The position numbers and the translations under genes are program-made. A stretch of DNA of 64,000 nt, taken from contig NZ_JBIZWA010000001.1 in NCBI RefSeq assembly GCF_044769865.1, forward strand, positions 1,364,001 to 1,428,000, given 5' to 3'. The stretch is from Homoserinimonas sp044769865 (lineage in GTDB: Bacteria; Actinomycetota; Actinomycetes; Actinomycetales; Microbacteriaceae). This document shows positions 49,042 to 57,824 of this stretch, in pieces (within the stretch, counting starts at the first letter, position 1; each line of letters begins with the position of its first letter). Under the pieces are notes generated by a model that worked only from the letters and a program-made list of their open reading frames with translations, had not been told where the DNA came from and searched no databases.

Positions 49042-50343
49042 ATGAAGCAGCACACAACGAAGACGCGACGTTCGCGGGCGCTTGTCGCGACCCTCGCAGT
49101 CCTTGGAGTGCTGCTCACCGGCGGACTCACCGCGCAGGGCACCCAGGCTGCCCATGCCGCCGACTACCCCAGCTGGCAGGACGTGCTCGCCGCCCGTTCG
49201 AGCGAATCGGCAAAGAAGAACGAGATCGCTCGCCTTGAGCGCCTGCTCGCCCAACTCGAGGCCAACGTCGCCTCGACCGAGGCGGAGGCGATGGCGAAGG
49301 GTGACGAGTTCATCGCCGCCCAGCAGGCATACGACGAGGCCGCCTACCGGTTCGCGACGCTCGAGGAGCAGGTTGTCGCGGCGAAGGCCGCGGCTGACGA
49401 GTCGATGACAAAGGCCGGGCAGCTCGCAGCTCGACTGCAGCGTGCCGGTGGCGGCGACCTCACGGCGCAACTGCTCTTCACCGACTCGGATGACCTGCTC
49501 GGCCAGCTGGGACGGGCCACTAAGGTCGGCGAGCAGTCGAGCGGAATCTTCGCCAAGGCGAAGCAGGACGAGAATGCGGCACAGGCGCTGAGCGACCAGG
49601 CCAAGGTGGCCGAGGAGGCCCTCGCGGGGCTCGCGGCTGAGGCCGAGACCGCCATGATCGAGGCGCAGCAGGCAGCGGATGCCGCGAATGCAGCGCTCCA
49701 GGAGCAGGCCGGCAACCGTGAGCGGCTCGAGGCACAGCTGAGTGTGCTGCGCGAGAATCGCGCCGCGACCGAGGCAGACTTCGCGATCGGCGAGCAGATC
49801 CGGCTGGCGGAGGAGGCGCGCAAGCGCGCAGAGGAGGAGGCCCGCCGCAAGGCCGCGGCTGCCGCCGCTGCAGCGGCCGCCGCAGAAGCAGCCAAGAACC
49901 GGCCCAGCCCCTCGACCCCGGCGGCGCCGAGTAATTCAGGGTGGGTGCGCCCCTCAGGTGGCTACATCTCGAGCGCTTACGGGTGGCGCGTGCCCCCGAC
50001 CAACGGTGCCAGCACCCTTCACGGTGGTGTCGACTTCGCACCCGGCTGTGGCGCCCCCATCTACGCGGCATCCTCGGGCACGGTGGTCTTCGCCGGCATG
50101 ACGGGCGGTTACGGCAACTACGTCAAGGTCAACCACGGCGACGGTTCGCAGTCGGCCTACGCGCACATCCGCCCCGGCGGTATCGCGGTCGGCTACGGCC
50201 AGTGGGTCAGCGCGGGCCAGGTCATCGCCTACGTCGGCACAACCGGTATCTCGACGGGCTGCCACCTCCACTTCGAGATCCGTGTGGGCGGCTCGACGGT
50301 CGACCCCGTCCAGTACCTCCGGGCACGCGGCGTCGGCGTCTAA
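49042..50343 (+). CDS. M23 (LytM) family cell-wall metallopeptidase, paralogue 2
   Basis: A 433-residue paralogue of the gene at 47652 with the same build: signal peptide (ALVATLAVLGVLLTGGLTAQG, cleavage near AHAA), DYPSWQDVLAARSSES, an Ala/Glu-rich coiled coil with a highly charged end (about 270-300), a Pro/Ser linker, and an intact LytM domain (HGGVDFAPGC, GCHLHFEI). The ATG at 49042 is chosen for the signal peptide; the open frame reaches 48910. Its upstream region is unusually AT-rich. Confidence 0.9.
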   Translation: MKQHTTKTRRSRALVATLAVLGVLLTGGLTAQGTQAAHAADYPSWQDVLAARSSESAKKNEIARLERLLAQLEANVASTEAEAMAKGDEFIAAQQAYDEAAYRFATLEEQVVAAKAAADESMTKAGQLAARLQRAGGGDLTAQLLFTDSDDLLGQLGRATKVGEQSSGIFAKAKQDENAAQALSDQAKVAEEALAGLAAEAETAMIEAQQAADAANAALQEQAGNRERLEAQLSVLRENRAATEADFAIGEQIRLAEEARKRAEEEARRKAAAAAAAAAAAEAAKNRPSPSTPAAPSNSGWVRPSGGYISSAYGWRVPPTNGASTLHGGVDFAPGCGAPIYAASSGTVVFAGMTGGYGNYVKVNHGDGSQSAYAHIRPGGIAVGYGQWVSAGQVIAYVGTTGISTGCHLHFEIRVGGSTVDPVQYLRARGVGV

Positions 50344-50362
50344 CCGCCGCTGAGACGACATA

Positions 50363-50397
50363 AAAACACCCTCCCCGGCTCGGGGAGGGTGTTTTTT
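50363..50397. terminator. Bidirectional Rho-independent terminator
   Basis: Stem of 16 bases (AAAAACACCCTCCCCG with its complement) and loop GCT, flanked by A and T runs on both sides. It serves the M23 gene on the plus strand and ppa on the minus strand. Confidence 0.92.
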
Positions 50398-50414
50398 ATT
50401 GTCTCAGCGAGGGG

Positions 50415-50906
50415 TCAGTGCTCCTCGGGAACGTAGGCGGCGTAGCCGTCCTGCACGATCTTCTCGGCTTCGTTCACGTCGCCCCAGCCCTCGGTCTTGA
50501 CCCACTTGCCGGGTTCGAGGTCCTTGTAGTGCTCGAAGAAGTGCTCGATCTCCATGCGCTTGTACTCGGGGATGTCATTGACGTCCTGGATGTGCTCCCA
50601 GCGCGGGTCCTTCGCCGCGACCGCGAGGATCTTGGCGTCGCTGCCGCCGTCATCCGTCATCTTGAAGACGCCGACGACGCGCACGCGCATCTGGATGCCC
50701 GGGAACAGCGGGTACTCGCCGAGCACGAGCACGTCGACGGGGTCACCGTCGTCGGCAAGGGTGTTCTCGAAGAAGCCGTAGTCGGTCGGGTACGACATGG
50801 GCGTGTACAGCACGCGGTCGAGCACGACGCGACCGGTCTTGTGGTCGATCTCGTACTTGTTGCGGCTGCCCTTCGGCACCTCGATGATCACGTCATAGTC
50901 GGGCAT
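50415..50906 (-). CDS. ppa: Inorganic pyrophosphatase
   Basis: A 163-residue soluble family I pyrophosphatase that hydrolyses pyrophosphate and pulls biosynthetic reactions forward. VIIEVPKGSRNKYEIDHKTG, YPTDYGFFENTLADDGDPVDVLVL (D-x-D-P-x-D catalytic motif near residue 57) and the GKWVKTEGW end are typical. AGGAG precedes the ATG at 50906. The gene is divergent from tilS. Confidence 0.97.
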   Translation of the reverse strand: MPDYDVIIEVPKGSRNKYEIDHKTGRVVLDRVLYTPMSYPTDYGFFENTLADDGDPVDVLVLGEYPLFPGIQMRVRVVGVFKMTDDGGSDAKILAVAAKDPRWEHIQDVNDIPEYKRMEIEHFFEHYKDLEPGKWVKTEGWGDVNEAEKIVQDGYAAYVPEEH

Positions 50907-50942
50907 GCGAGCTCCTGCTCCTCGGTTCGGCGAATGCTGGAA

Positions 50943-50948
50943 TAACGT
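50943..50948 (+). promoter_or_regulatory. -10 box before tilS
   Basis: TAACGT lies six bases before the ATG at 50955 with no ribosome binding site between, again the leaderless arrangement. Confidence 0.5.
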
Positions 50949-50954
50949 TACTGG

Positions 50955-52127
50955 ATGCACGCTCGACGCCCCCGACTCACCCCGGCGATCGCTGACACCC
51001 GGCGGGCGGTGCGGGAATGCCTCGACGGCATCCCGGCCGATTCGCTCGTGCTCGTCGGGCTCAGCGGCGGCGCCGACTCGCTCGCGCTCGCGGCGGCGAC
51101 CGCCTTCGAGGCGCCGAGGGCAGGCCTGCGTGCGGGCGCGGTCATCGTCGACCACGGCCTGCAGCACGGATCAGCGGATGTCGCTGCGCAGGCCGCACAC
51201 ACGGCAGAGCAGCTCGGGCTCGACCCCGTCGACGTGCGGCGGGTCGAGGTCGCGGCGCACGGTGGCCCGGAGGCGGCGGCGAGGGCCGCCCGCTATGGCG
51301 CGTTCGCCGACGCGGTGGGGGAGCACGGAGCATCCGCTCTCCTGCTCGCGCACACGCTCGACGACCAGGCCGAGACGGTGCTCCTGGGGCTCGCGCGGGG
51401 TGCCGGCGCCCGCAGCCTCGCGGGTATGGCAACGCGCACCGGGTTGCCCACTTCGGGGCAACCCGCCGCAGCAGCGCGCGCCTCGGATGCCGAGTTGCCC
51501 ACTTCGGGCCTTGCAGGCGCGCAGGAAGGCCAGATCTGGGCAACTCGAGCCGCTGCAGGGCCTGTGCTGGTGCTGCGACCCCTCCTCGGCATCACGCGCG
51601 CCGAGACCGAGCAGGCCTGCGCCGACGCGGGTCTCGAACCGTGGAATGATCCCCACAACGCCGACCCGGCCTACGCGCGGGTACGGGCGCGGCGCGAGGT
51701 GCTGCCCGTGCTCGAACGCGAGCTCGGCCCGGGCATCGCGCAAGCACTCGCACGCAGCGCCGAGCAGCTGCGGGAAGACGCGGATGCCCTCGACCACTTC
51801 GCCGAAGAACAGATCGAGGAACTCGCGGAGCATGCCGAAGCGGGACTCTCGCTGCCCGTGCGGGCGCTCGAGGCGAACCCGCCCGCGCTGCGGCACCGTC
51901 TCATCCGTCTTGTCATCTCGGCGGAGTTCGGTGTCTCGCTCAGCCGCACCCACACGCTCGAGGTCGCACGACTCGTCAGCGACTGGAAGGGGCAGGGCGA
52001 GCTGCACGTGCCGGGCGTTAGGGTTGAACGCAGAGGCGCGCGCATCTTCTTCAGCGCGGCCGAGCGAGCCGCCGAGGGCGCCGGCGCCGCACCACACATC
52101 AACGAGAACGACCCCAGGGGCCGATAG
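50955..52127 (+). CDS. tilS: tRNA(Ile)-lysidine synthase
   Basis: A 390-residue PP-loop ATPase that converts the wobble C of tRNA-Ile(CAU) to lysidine, so the tRNA reads AUA. The P-loop LVGLSGGADSLALAAA is at about residue 31, and the usual LLLAHTLDDQAETVLLGLARG and NDPHNADPAYARVRARREVLP blocks follow. About 35-45 extra residues (from about 157, Leu/Pro/Thr/Ala-rich) are inserted before LRPLLGITRAE; they are encoded by a palindromic element (51441-51547) that keeps the frame. The gene is followed by hpt. Confidence 0.93.
   Translation: MHARRPRLTPAIADTRRAVRECLDGIPADSLVLVGLSGGADSLALAAATAFEAPRAGLRAGAVIVDHGLQHGSADVAAQAAHTAEQLGLDPVDVRRVEVAAHGGPEAAARAARYGAFADAVGEHGASALLLAHTLDDQAETVLLGLARGAGARSLAGMATRTGLPTSGQPAAAARASDAELPTSGLAGAQEGQIWATRAAAGPVLVLRPLLGITRAETEQACADAGLEPWNDPHNADPAYARVRARREVLPVLERELGPGIAQALARSAEQLREDADALDHFAEEQIEELAEHAEAGLSLPVRALEANPPALRHRLIRLVISAEFGVSLSRTHTLEVARLVSDWKGQGELHVPGVRVERRGARIFFSAAERAAEGAGAAPHINENDPRGR
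51441..51547. repeat. Palindromic element inside tilS
   Basis: Two linked hairpins share the direct repeat GTTGCCCACTTCGGG. The first is GGGTTGCCC / GGGCAACCC (51441-51464). The second has 11-base arms CGAGTTGCCCA / TGGGCAACTCG (51491-51501, 51537-51547) and an inner GGCCTT/AAGGCC pairing. The reading frame stays open throughout. Confidence 0.8.
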
Positions 52128-52137
52128 GGAGCACGCG

Positions 52138-52689
52138 ATGGAATCGCACGAGATCGAAGCCGACCTGACCAAGGTGCTCATCACGCAGCAGGAGATCCTC
52201 GACAAGATCGCGGAGCTCTCACGCCGCATCGAGGCCGACTACGCGGGGGAGAAGGTGCTGCTGGTCGGCGTGCTGAAGGGCGCCGTCATGGTGATGGCCG
52301 ACCTCGCGCGCGAGCTCAAGCTCCCGATCGAGATGGACTGGATGGCCGTGTCGTCCTACGGATCCGGCACGAAGTCCTCGGGCGTCGTGCGCATCCTCAA
52401 AGACCTCGACACCGACCTGAGCGGCCGCAAGGTGCTCATCGTCGAAGACATCATCGACTCCGGGCTGACCCTCTCGTGGCTGCGCGCCAACCTCGAGAGC
52501 CGTGGCGCCGAGTCGGTCGAGATCTGCGCCCTCCTGCGCAAGCCCGAGGCGGCCAAGGTGCAGGTCGACGTGCGCTACGTAGGATTCGAGATCCCCAACG
52601 AGTTCGTCGTCGGCTACGGCCTCGACTACGCCGAGAAGTACCGCAACCTGCGCGACATCGGCGTGCTCGCGCCGCACGTCTACAGCTAG
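52138..52689 (+). CDS. hpt: Hypoxanthine phosphoribosyltransferase
   Basis: A 183-residue purine salvage enzyme making IMP/GMP from hypoxanthine/guanine and PRPP. LLVGVLKGAVMVMADLAREL, the SSYGSGTKSSG loop and the PRPP motif VLIVEDIIDSGLTL (about residue 101) are typical. GGGAG precedes the ATG at 52138. Order tilS-hpt-ftsH is common in Gram-positive bacteria. Confidence 0.95.
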   Translation: MESHEIEADLTKVLITQQEILDKIAELSRRIEADYAGEKVLLVGVLKGAVMVMADLARELKLPIEMDWMAVSSYGSGTKSSGVVRILKDLDTDLSGRKVLIVEDIIDSGLTLSWLRANLESRGAESVEICALLRKPEAAKVQVDVRYVGFEIPNEFVVGYGLDYAEKYRNLRDIGVLAPHVYS

Positions 52690-52747
52690 GCCCCGACCCC
52701 CGTTACGCCCCCAGCAAACACCGGGCGGGCGCAGAGGGGCTGCACGG

Positions 52748-52753
52748 TAGCCT
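52748..52753 (+). promoter_or_regulatory. -10 box before ftsH
   Basis: TAGCCT ends nine bases before the ATG at 52763; the transcript would have a very short or no leader. Confidence 0.4.
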
Positions 52754-52762
52754 TGCAGAACT

Positions 52763-54766
52763 ATGAATCTGAAGAAGTTCCTGCGCGGGCCGTTCATCTA
52801 CGTTGCAGCGGCCCTGATCATCGTCGCCATCGGCTTCGGCCTGCTGGGCAACTCTGGTGGGTTCCGCGAGATCAGCACGCAGCAGGGCCTTGAACTCCTC
52901 ACTGACGACAAGGTCAAGACCGCGACGGTGGTCGACGGCCAGCAGCGCGTTGACCTCGTGCTGAAGAAGGCCGATGAGGAGCTCGGCGGCGCCCAGGTGC
53001 AGTTCTACTACGCACTCCCGCGCGGCGAAGAGGTCATCAGCACGGTCAATGGTTCCGCGCTCGAGAGCTTCGACGACGAGGTCGACCTCGGCAACTTCTG
53101 GACCTCGATGCTCGGGTTCATCATCCCGTTCCTCATCATCGGCCTCATCTTCTGGTTCCTCCTCTCCCGCATGCAGGGCGGCGGCGGCAAGGTCATGCAG
53201 TTCGGCAAGAACCGCGCCAAGCTCATGTCGAAGGAGACGCCCAAGGTCTCGTTCGACGATGTCGCTGGGGCGGATGAAGCGATCGAGGAGCTGCACGAGA
53301 TCAAGGAGTTCCTCACCGACCCGTCGCGCTTCCAGGCCGTTGGCGCGCGCATCCCCAAGGGCGTGCTCCTCTATGGACCTCCCGGCACGGGAAAGACGCT
53401 CCTTGCGCGCGCGGTCGCGGGTGAGGCGAACGTGCCCTTCTACTCCATCTCGGGTTCCGACTTCGTCGAGATGTTCGTGGGTGTCGGTGCGAGCCGCGTG
53501 CGCGACCTCTTCAAGGAGGCCAAGGAGAACGCGCCGGCCATCATCTTCGTTGACGAGATCGACGCGGTCGGTCGGCACCGTGGCTCCGGCATGGGCGGCG
53601 GGCACGACGAGCGCGAGCAGACCCTCAACCAGCTCCTCGTGGAGATGGACGGCTTCGACGTCAAGACCAACGTCATCCTGATCGCCGCGACCAACCGTCC
53701 CGACATCCTCGACCCGGCCCTGCTTCGCCCCGGCCGCTTCGACCGGCAGATCGGCGTCGATGCACCCGACAAGAACGGCCGCCTGCGCATCCTCGAGGTG
53801 CACTCGAAGGGCAAGCCGCTCGCAGAGGGCGTCGACCTCGAGGTGCTCGCGCGCAAGACCCCGGGCTTCACCGGTGCCGACCTTGCCAACGTGCTCAATG
53901 AGGCGGCCCTGCTGACGGCCCGCTCGCACGCGCAGCTGATCGACGACCGCGCGCTCGACGAGGCGGTCGACCGTGTCATGGCGGGCCCCCAGCGTCGCAC
54001 CCGCGTCATGCGCGACCAGGAGAAGCTCATCACCGCCTACCACGAGGGCGGCCACGCGCTCGTCGCTGCGGGCCTGAACCACACCGACCCCGTGACGAAG
54101 ATCACGATCCTGCCGCGCGGTCGCGCCCTCGGCTACACGATGGTCATGCCGATCGAGGACCGTTACTCGGTCAGCCGCAACGAGCTGCTCGACCAGCTCG
54201 CCTACGCGATGGGCGGCCGCGTCGCCGAGGAGATCGTGTTCCACGACCCCACGACGGGTGCCTCGAACGACATCGAGAAGGCGACATCCACCGCCCGCAA
54301 GATGGTGACCGACTACGGCATGAGTGCCACGGTCGGCTCGGTCAAGCTCAGCTCGAGCGGCGGCGAGTTCTACGGCCGCGACATGGGTTCCACGCGCGAC
54401 TTCTCCGAGAAGCTCTCGGAGCAGGTCGACCGCGAGGTGCGCGAACTCATCGAGGCCGCCCACGATGAGGCCTACGAGCTGCTGACGGTCAACCGCGACA
54501 TCCTCGACCGTCTCGCGACGGAGCTGCTCGAGAAGGAGACGCTCGACCAGAACCAGATCGCCGAGATCTTCAAGGACATCAAGAAGCTGCCGCCGCGCCC
54601 CCAGTGGCTCTCGAGCGACAAGCGACCGGTCGACAAGCGGCCGCCGGTGCCGCTGCCCGAGAAGGCGCCCATCGACGCCGGTGTCGTCGACGGCGGTGTC
54701 GATTCGACGCCGGAGCCGAAGCCGAACCGCGGTCCCCGCACCTCGCCGGGCATCGCGACCGCATAG
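52763..54766 (+). CDS. ftsH: ATP-dependent zinc metalloprotease FtsH
   Basis: A 667-residue membrane AAA+ protease. Two membrane helices (about 10-29 and 112-133) flank a small outer domain. The AAA module has Walker A GPPGTGKTLLARAVAGEA (about 204), Walker B IIFVDEIDAVG and SRH ATNRPDILDPALLRPGRFD; the protease has YHEGGHAL (zinc motif near 427). It degrades membrane and regulatory proteins. The C-terminal tail is Pro/Lys-rich. The folate genes follow after 11 bases. Confidence 0.97.
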   Translation: MNLKKFLRGPFIYVAAALIIVAIGFGLLGNSGGFREISTQQGLELLTDDKVKTATVVDGQQRVDLVLKKADEELGGAQVQFYYALPRGEEVISTVNGSALESFDDEVDLGNFWTSMLGFIIPFLIIGLIFWFLLSRMQGGGGKVMQFGKNRAKLMSKETPKVSFDDVAGADEAIEELHEIKEFLTDPSRFQAVGARIPKGVLLYGPPGTGKTLLARAVAGEANVPFYSISGSDFVEMFVGVGASRVRDLFKEAKENAPAIIFVDEIDAVGRHRGSGMGGGHDEREQTLNQLLVEMDGFDVKTNVILIAATNRPDILDPALLRPGRFDRQIGVDAPDKNGRLRILEVHSKGKPLAEGVDLEVLARKTPGFTGADLANVLNEAALLTARSHAQLIDDRALDEAVDRVMAGPQRRTRVMRDQEKLITAYHEGGHALVAAGLNHTDPVTKITILPRGRALGYTMVMPIEDRYSVSRNELLDQLAYAMGGRVAEEIVFHDPTTGASNDIEKATSTARKMVTDYGMSATVGSVKLSSSGGEFYGRDMGSTRDFSEKLSEQVDREVRELIEAAHDEAYELLTVNRDILDRLATELLEKETLDQNQIAEIFKDIKKLPPRPQWLSSDKRPVDKRPPVPLPEKAPIDAGVVDGGVDSTPEPKPNRGPRTSPGIATA

Positions 54767-54777
54767 GGGAGGCACCC

Positions 54778-55425
54778 GTGCACGAGAGCAGCGCTGGGGT
54801 GCCGGACGGGAGCGTTGGGCCCCGGGCATCCGTTGACCGACCTCGCATCGAGGCCGCCGTCTCGGAGTTGCTGGCAGCCATCGGGGCGGATGCCTCGCGC
54901 CTGGCCGAGACGCCCCGCCGCGTCGCCGAGTCCTACGCGGAGTTCTTCTCCGGCATGGGGGTCGACCCCGCTGTGCACCTCGGCGACCTGATCGATCTCG
55001 ACGACGGCCGAGAGGGCGAACTCGTGATCATGCGCGACATCGCGTTCCGCTCGATGTGCGAGCACCACCTGCTGCCCTTCGTGGGCCTCGCCCACATCGC
55101 GTACCTGCCAGGTCGCCGCGTCGTCGGGCTCGGCGCGCTGCCGCGGGTGGTCGACACCCTCGCTTCGCGTCCGCAGTTGCAGGAGCGACTGACCGACGAG
55201 ATTGCGGATGCCCTTGCCGACACCCTTGACGCTCGGGGGGTGCTGGTCGTGCTCGATGCGCGCCAGGACTGTGTCTCGACGCGGGGCACGCGGCAGGTCG
55301 GCAGCACCACCGTGACGCTCGCGAGCCGGGGGGAGCTCGCCGACAGTGGACAGAAGGCCGCCGTGCTCGCCCTCGTGGGCGGTGCAGCGGCTGCAAGTGA
55401 CAACCCAGGAGGCACTCATGGCTGA
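54778..55425 (+). CDS. folE: GTP cyclohydrolase I
   Basis: A 215-residue enzyme for the first step of tetrahydrofolate synthesis (GTP to dihydroneopterin triphosphate). CEHHLLPFVGLAHIAYLP holds the zinc Cys and His, QERLTDEIADAL and VVLDARQDCVSTRGTRQVGS carry further active-site residues. The first 20 residues are a variable extension. The GTG at 54778 has GGGGAGG upstream. It overlaps folP by eight bases. Confidence 0.95.
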   Translation: MHESSAGVPDGSVGPRASVDRPRIEAAVSELLAAIGADASRLAETPRRVAESYAEFFSGMGVDPAVHLGDLIDLDDGREGELVIMRDIAFRSMCEHHLLPFVGLAHIAYLPGRRVVGLGALPRVVDTLASRPQLQERLTDEIADALADTLDARGVLVVLDARQDCVSTRGTRQVGSTTVTLASRGELADSGQKAAVLALVGGAAAASDNPGGTHG

Positions 55426-56269
55426 CTCTCCCCTCATCATGGGCGTGCTGAACGTCACGCCTGATTCCTTCAGCGACGGTGGCGACTTCGCCCGCACCGA
55501 GGCGGCGATCGCCCACGCGGTGGAGCTGGTTGCGGCGGGCGCCGACATCATCGACGTCGGCGGCGAGACGACCAAGCCGGGCGCTGGCCGGGTGAGCGTG
55601 GAGGAGGAGCAGCGGCGCATCCTGCCGGTCGTGCGAGAACTCGTCGGGCGGGGCATCCGTGTCTCGGTCGACACCATGAACGCCGCGACGGCGGCCGCGA
55701 CCGCCGAGCTCGGGGTCGAGATCATCAACGATGTCTCGGGCGGGCTCGCAGACCCGAACATGGCGCGCACGGTCGCCGACCTCGACGTGGATTTCGTCGC
55801 GATGCATTGGCGCGGCCCGAGCTCGGGCATGGACGGCCAGGCCGTCTACTCGGATGTCGTCTCGGAGGTGCACGCGGAACTCGAGTTGCGCGTCGCCGAG
55901 CTCATCGTCACGGGCATCGCACCCGAGCGCATCATCGTCGACCCGGGCCTCGGCTTCGCGAAGCGCGCCGAGCACACGTGGGAGGTGCTCGTGCACCTGC
56001 GGCGCTTCCAGTCCCTCGGTTCGCGGGTGCTCGTCGGCACCTCGCGCAAGCGATTCTTGTCGAGCCTGCTTGAGGCGGATGCCGGCCCGAAGCAGCGGGA
56101 CCGGGCCACGGCAGTCACGAGCGCGCTCGCGGCGGAGGCCGGTGCGTGGGTCGTGCGTGTGCACGATGTCGCTTCGACGCGGCTGTTGCTCGATGCCTGG
56201 ACCGCGATCGAGAGTGAGCAGCCGCCCATGCCCCACCGCGCCCGATCATCGTTCCGGCAGCCGCGATGA
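55418..56269 (+). CDS. folP: Dihydropteroate synthase
   Basis: A 283-residue TIM-barrel enzyme joining dihydropterin pyrophosphate and p-aminobenzoate; sulfonamide target. GVLNVTPDSFSDGG, the loop GGETTKPGAG (usual form GGESTRPG, with conservative changes), DPGLGFAKRAEH and GTSRKRFL are present. AGGAGG precedes the ATG. Four-base overlap with folB. Confidence 0.95.
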   Translation: MADSPLIMGVLNVTPDSFSDGGDFARTEAAIAHAVELVAAGADIIDVGGETTKPGAGRVSVEEEQRRILPVVRELVGRGIRVSVDTMNAATAAATAELGVEIINDVSGGLADPNMARTVADLDVDFVAMHWRGPSSGMDGQAVYSDVVSEVHAELELRVAELIVTGIAPERIIVDPGLGFAKRAEHTWEVLVHLRRFQSLGSRVLVGTSRKRFLSSLLEADAGPKQRDRATAVTSALAAEAGAWVVRVHDVASTRLLLDAWTAIESEQPPMPHRARSSFRQPR

Positions 56270-56652
56270 CCGCGTCGGTGCCGCTCATGGAGCGCGACCA
56301 CCTCACCCTGACGGGGCTCCGGGCGACCGCGCACCACGGTGTCTTCGAGCACGAACGCCGCGACGGCCAGGTCTTCGTGATCGACGTGGCCGTCTGGCTC
56401 GACCTCTCCGTCTCGGCCGGGAGCGATGATCTTGGCCGCACGATCCACTACGGCGAGCTCGCGAACGAGGTCGTCGCATCCGTCGAGCGAGACCCGGTCG
56501 ACCTCATCGAGACGGTCGCGCAGCGGATCGCCGACACGGTGCTCGCGCATGAGGCTGCCGAGGTCGTGCGGGTGACCCTGCACAAGCCCTCCGCGCCCAT
56601 CGAGGTGCCCTTCGACGACGTGTCCGTCACGATCACCCGGTGGCGCTCGTGA
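56266..56652 (+). CDS. folB: Dihydroneopterin aldolase
   Basis: A 128-residue folate enzyme. LTGLRATAHHGVFEHERRDGQVFVIDV and the later SVERDPVDLIETVAQRIAD match the FolB fold, with a Glu/Lys pair (HKPSAPI) at the active site. It overlaps both neighbours. Confidence 0.93.
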   Translation: MTASVPLMERDHLTLTGLRATAHHGVFEHERRDGQVFVIDVAVWLDLSVSAGSDDLGRTIHYGELANEVVASVERDPVDLIETVAQRIADTVLAHEAAEVVRVTLHKPSAPIEVPFDDVSVTITRWRS

Positions 56653-57197
56653 GCCTCCTCGACGTGCATCGCGAGCGGGCGGTCATCGCCCTCGGCAGCA
56701 ACCTCGGCGACCGCGAGGCCACCGTCCGCTCGGCAGGGCTCGACATTGCGGCGACCAGCGCCCTCAATGTCGTCGCGGCATCCGGACTGTTCGAGACGCC
56801 CGCGCTGACCCTCGGCGGGGTCGACGAGTCAGCCCCCTCGTACCTCAACGCGGTCATGATCGTGGAGACGGCGCTCGCGCCCATCGCAATGCTCGAGCGC
56901 CTCAACGAGATCGAAGACGAGCACGGCCGCGTGCGGGAGGCGCGCTGGGGCGACCGCACGCTCGATCTCGACCTCATCGCCTACGGCGAGCTCACGCTCT
57001 CGACTTCGAGACTGACGCTGCCGCACCCGCGGGCGCACGAACGCGACTTTGTGCTCGTGCCGTGGCTGCAGGCCGACCCGGATGCCTCGCTCCCCGGCTT
57101 CGGCCGAGTGCACGACCTGCTCGCCCGGATGCCGGCGGGTGGCGTGACCCCAATCGCTGCCGCCCCGCTGCTTCCGGGCTCGGTGGGGGAGTTATGA
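56649..57197 (+). CDS. folK: 6-hydroxymethyl-7,8-dihydropterin pyrophosphokinase
   Basis: A 182-residue enzyme. VIALGSNLGDREATV opens the HPPK fold and WGDRTLDLDLIAYGE, then LPHPRAHERDFVLVP, are its metal and substrate motifs. The GTG at 56649 overlaps the folB stop (GTGA). It completes the folE-folP-folB-folK set. Confidence 0.94.
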   Translation: MSLLDVHRERAVIALGSNLGDREATVRSAGLDIAATSALNVVAASGLFETPALTLGGVDESAPSYLNAVMIVETALAPIAMLERLNEIEDEHGRVREARWGDRTLDLDLIAYGELTLSTSRLTLPHPRAHERDFVLVPWLQADPDASLPGFGRVHDLLARMPAGGVTPIAAAPLLPGSVGEL

Positions 57198-57661
57198 AGC
57201 GCACCACACCAGCCCTCGTGCTCCTGCTCATCGCGATCGGTGCGGCCGTTGGCCTCCTCGCACAGCAGGGGCTTGCGATGTCGGGGCGCCCCGGCATCAC
57301 CCCGCCCGTCACCCTCTCGATCGTGCTCATTGCGCTCGGCGCCATCGTCATCGTGCTCGCCCTGCCGGTGCGCCGCGCCGTCAAGGGGGAGCGCAAGCGC
57401 GTCGACCCCTTCTACGCCCTCCGGGTGCTCGTGCTCGCGAAGTCGAGCGCCCTCTGCGGCGCGCTGCTCGCGGGCGCGGCGATCGGCTCCGTCGTGTTCC
57501 TGCTGAGCCGCACCGTGCCCGCGCTCGGCGTCGTCGGATACTCGGTCGGCACGGCGATCGGCGGGCTCGTGCTGCTCGCGGGCGGCCTCGTCGCCGAGGG
57601 AATGTGCCGCATCCCGCCGCCCTCCGACGATGACGAGCAGGCGGCCGGCGCGGCCACGTGA
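57194..57661 (+). CDS. DUF3180 family membrane protein
   Basis: A 155-residue protein with four membrane helices (about 7-26, 36-58, 80-103, 112-134) and the motif DPFYALRVLVLAKSSALCGALLAG, matching the actinobacterial DUF3180 family that follows folK. Function unknown. Overlaps folK by four bases. Confidence 0.85.
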   Translation: MKRTTPALVLLLIAIGAAVGLLAQQGLAMSGRPGITPPVTLSIVLIALGAIVIVLALPVRRAVKGERKRVDPFYALRVLVLAKSSALCGALLAGAAIGSVVFLLSRTVPALGVVGYSVGTAIGGLVLLAGGLVAEGMCRIPPPSDDDEQAAGAAT

Positions 57662-57824
57662 CCGGCACGCCGTCGCGCCCCGCTTGAGCCGCGACATCCG
57701 CCGCTCGGACTAGCCTGCGGGAGGGTCGCAGCGCCCGTCGACCGCCGGATAGGCTCGGTCGCGTACTCGCCCGGGTCGCCCCGCGGCGTCGCACGACAGT
57801 CTCAACACACGGATCGGAAAAGCA

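Noticed and set aside
52703..54829. 708-codon open frame on the minus strand
   Set aside because: Antisense to ftsH. The product is Arg/Asp/Val-rich and has no domain signature.
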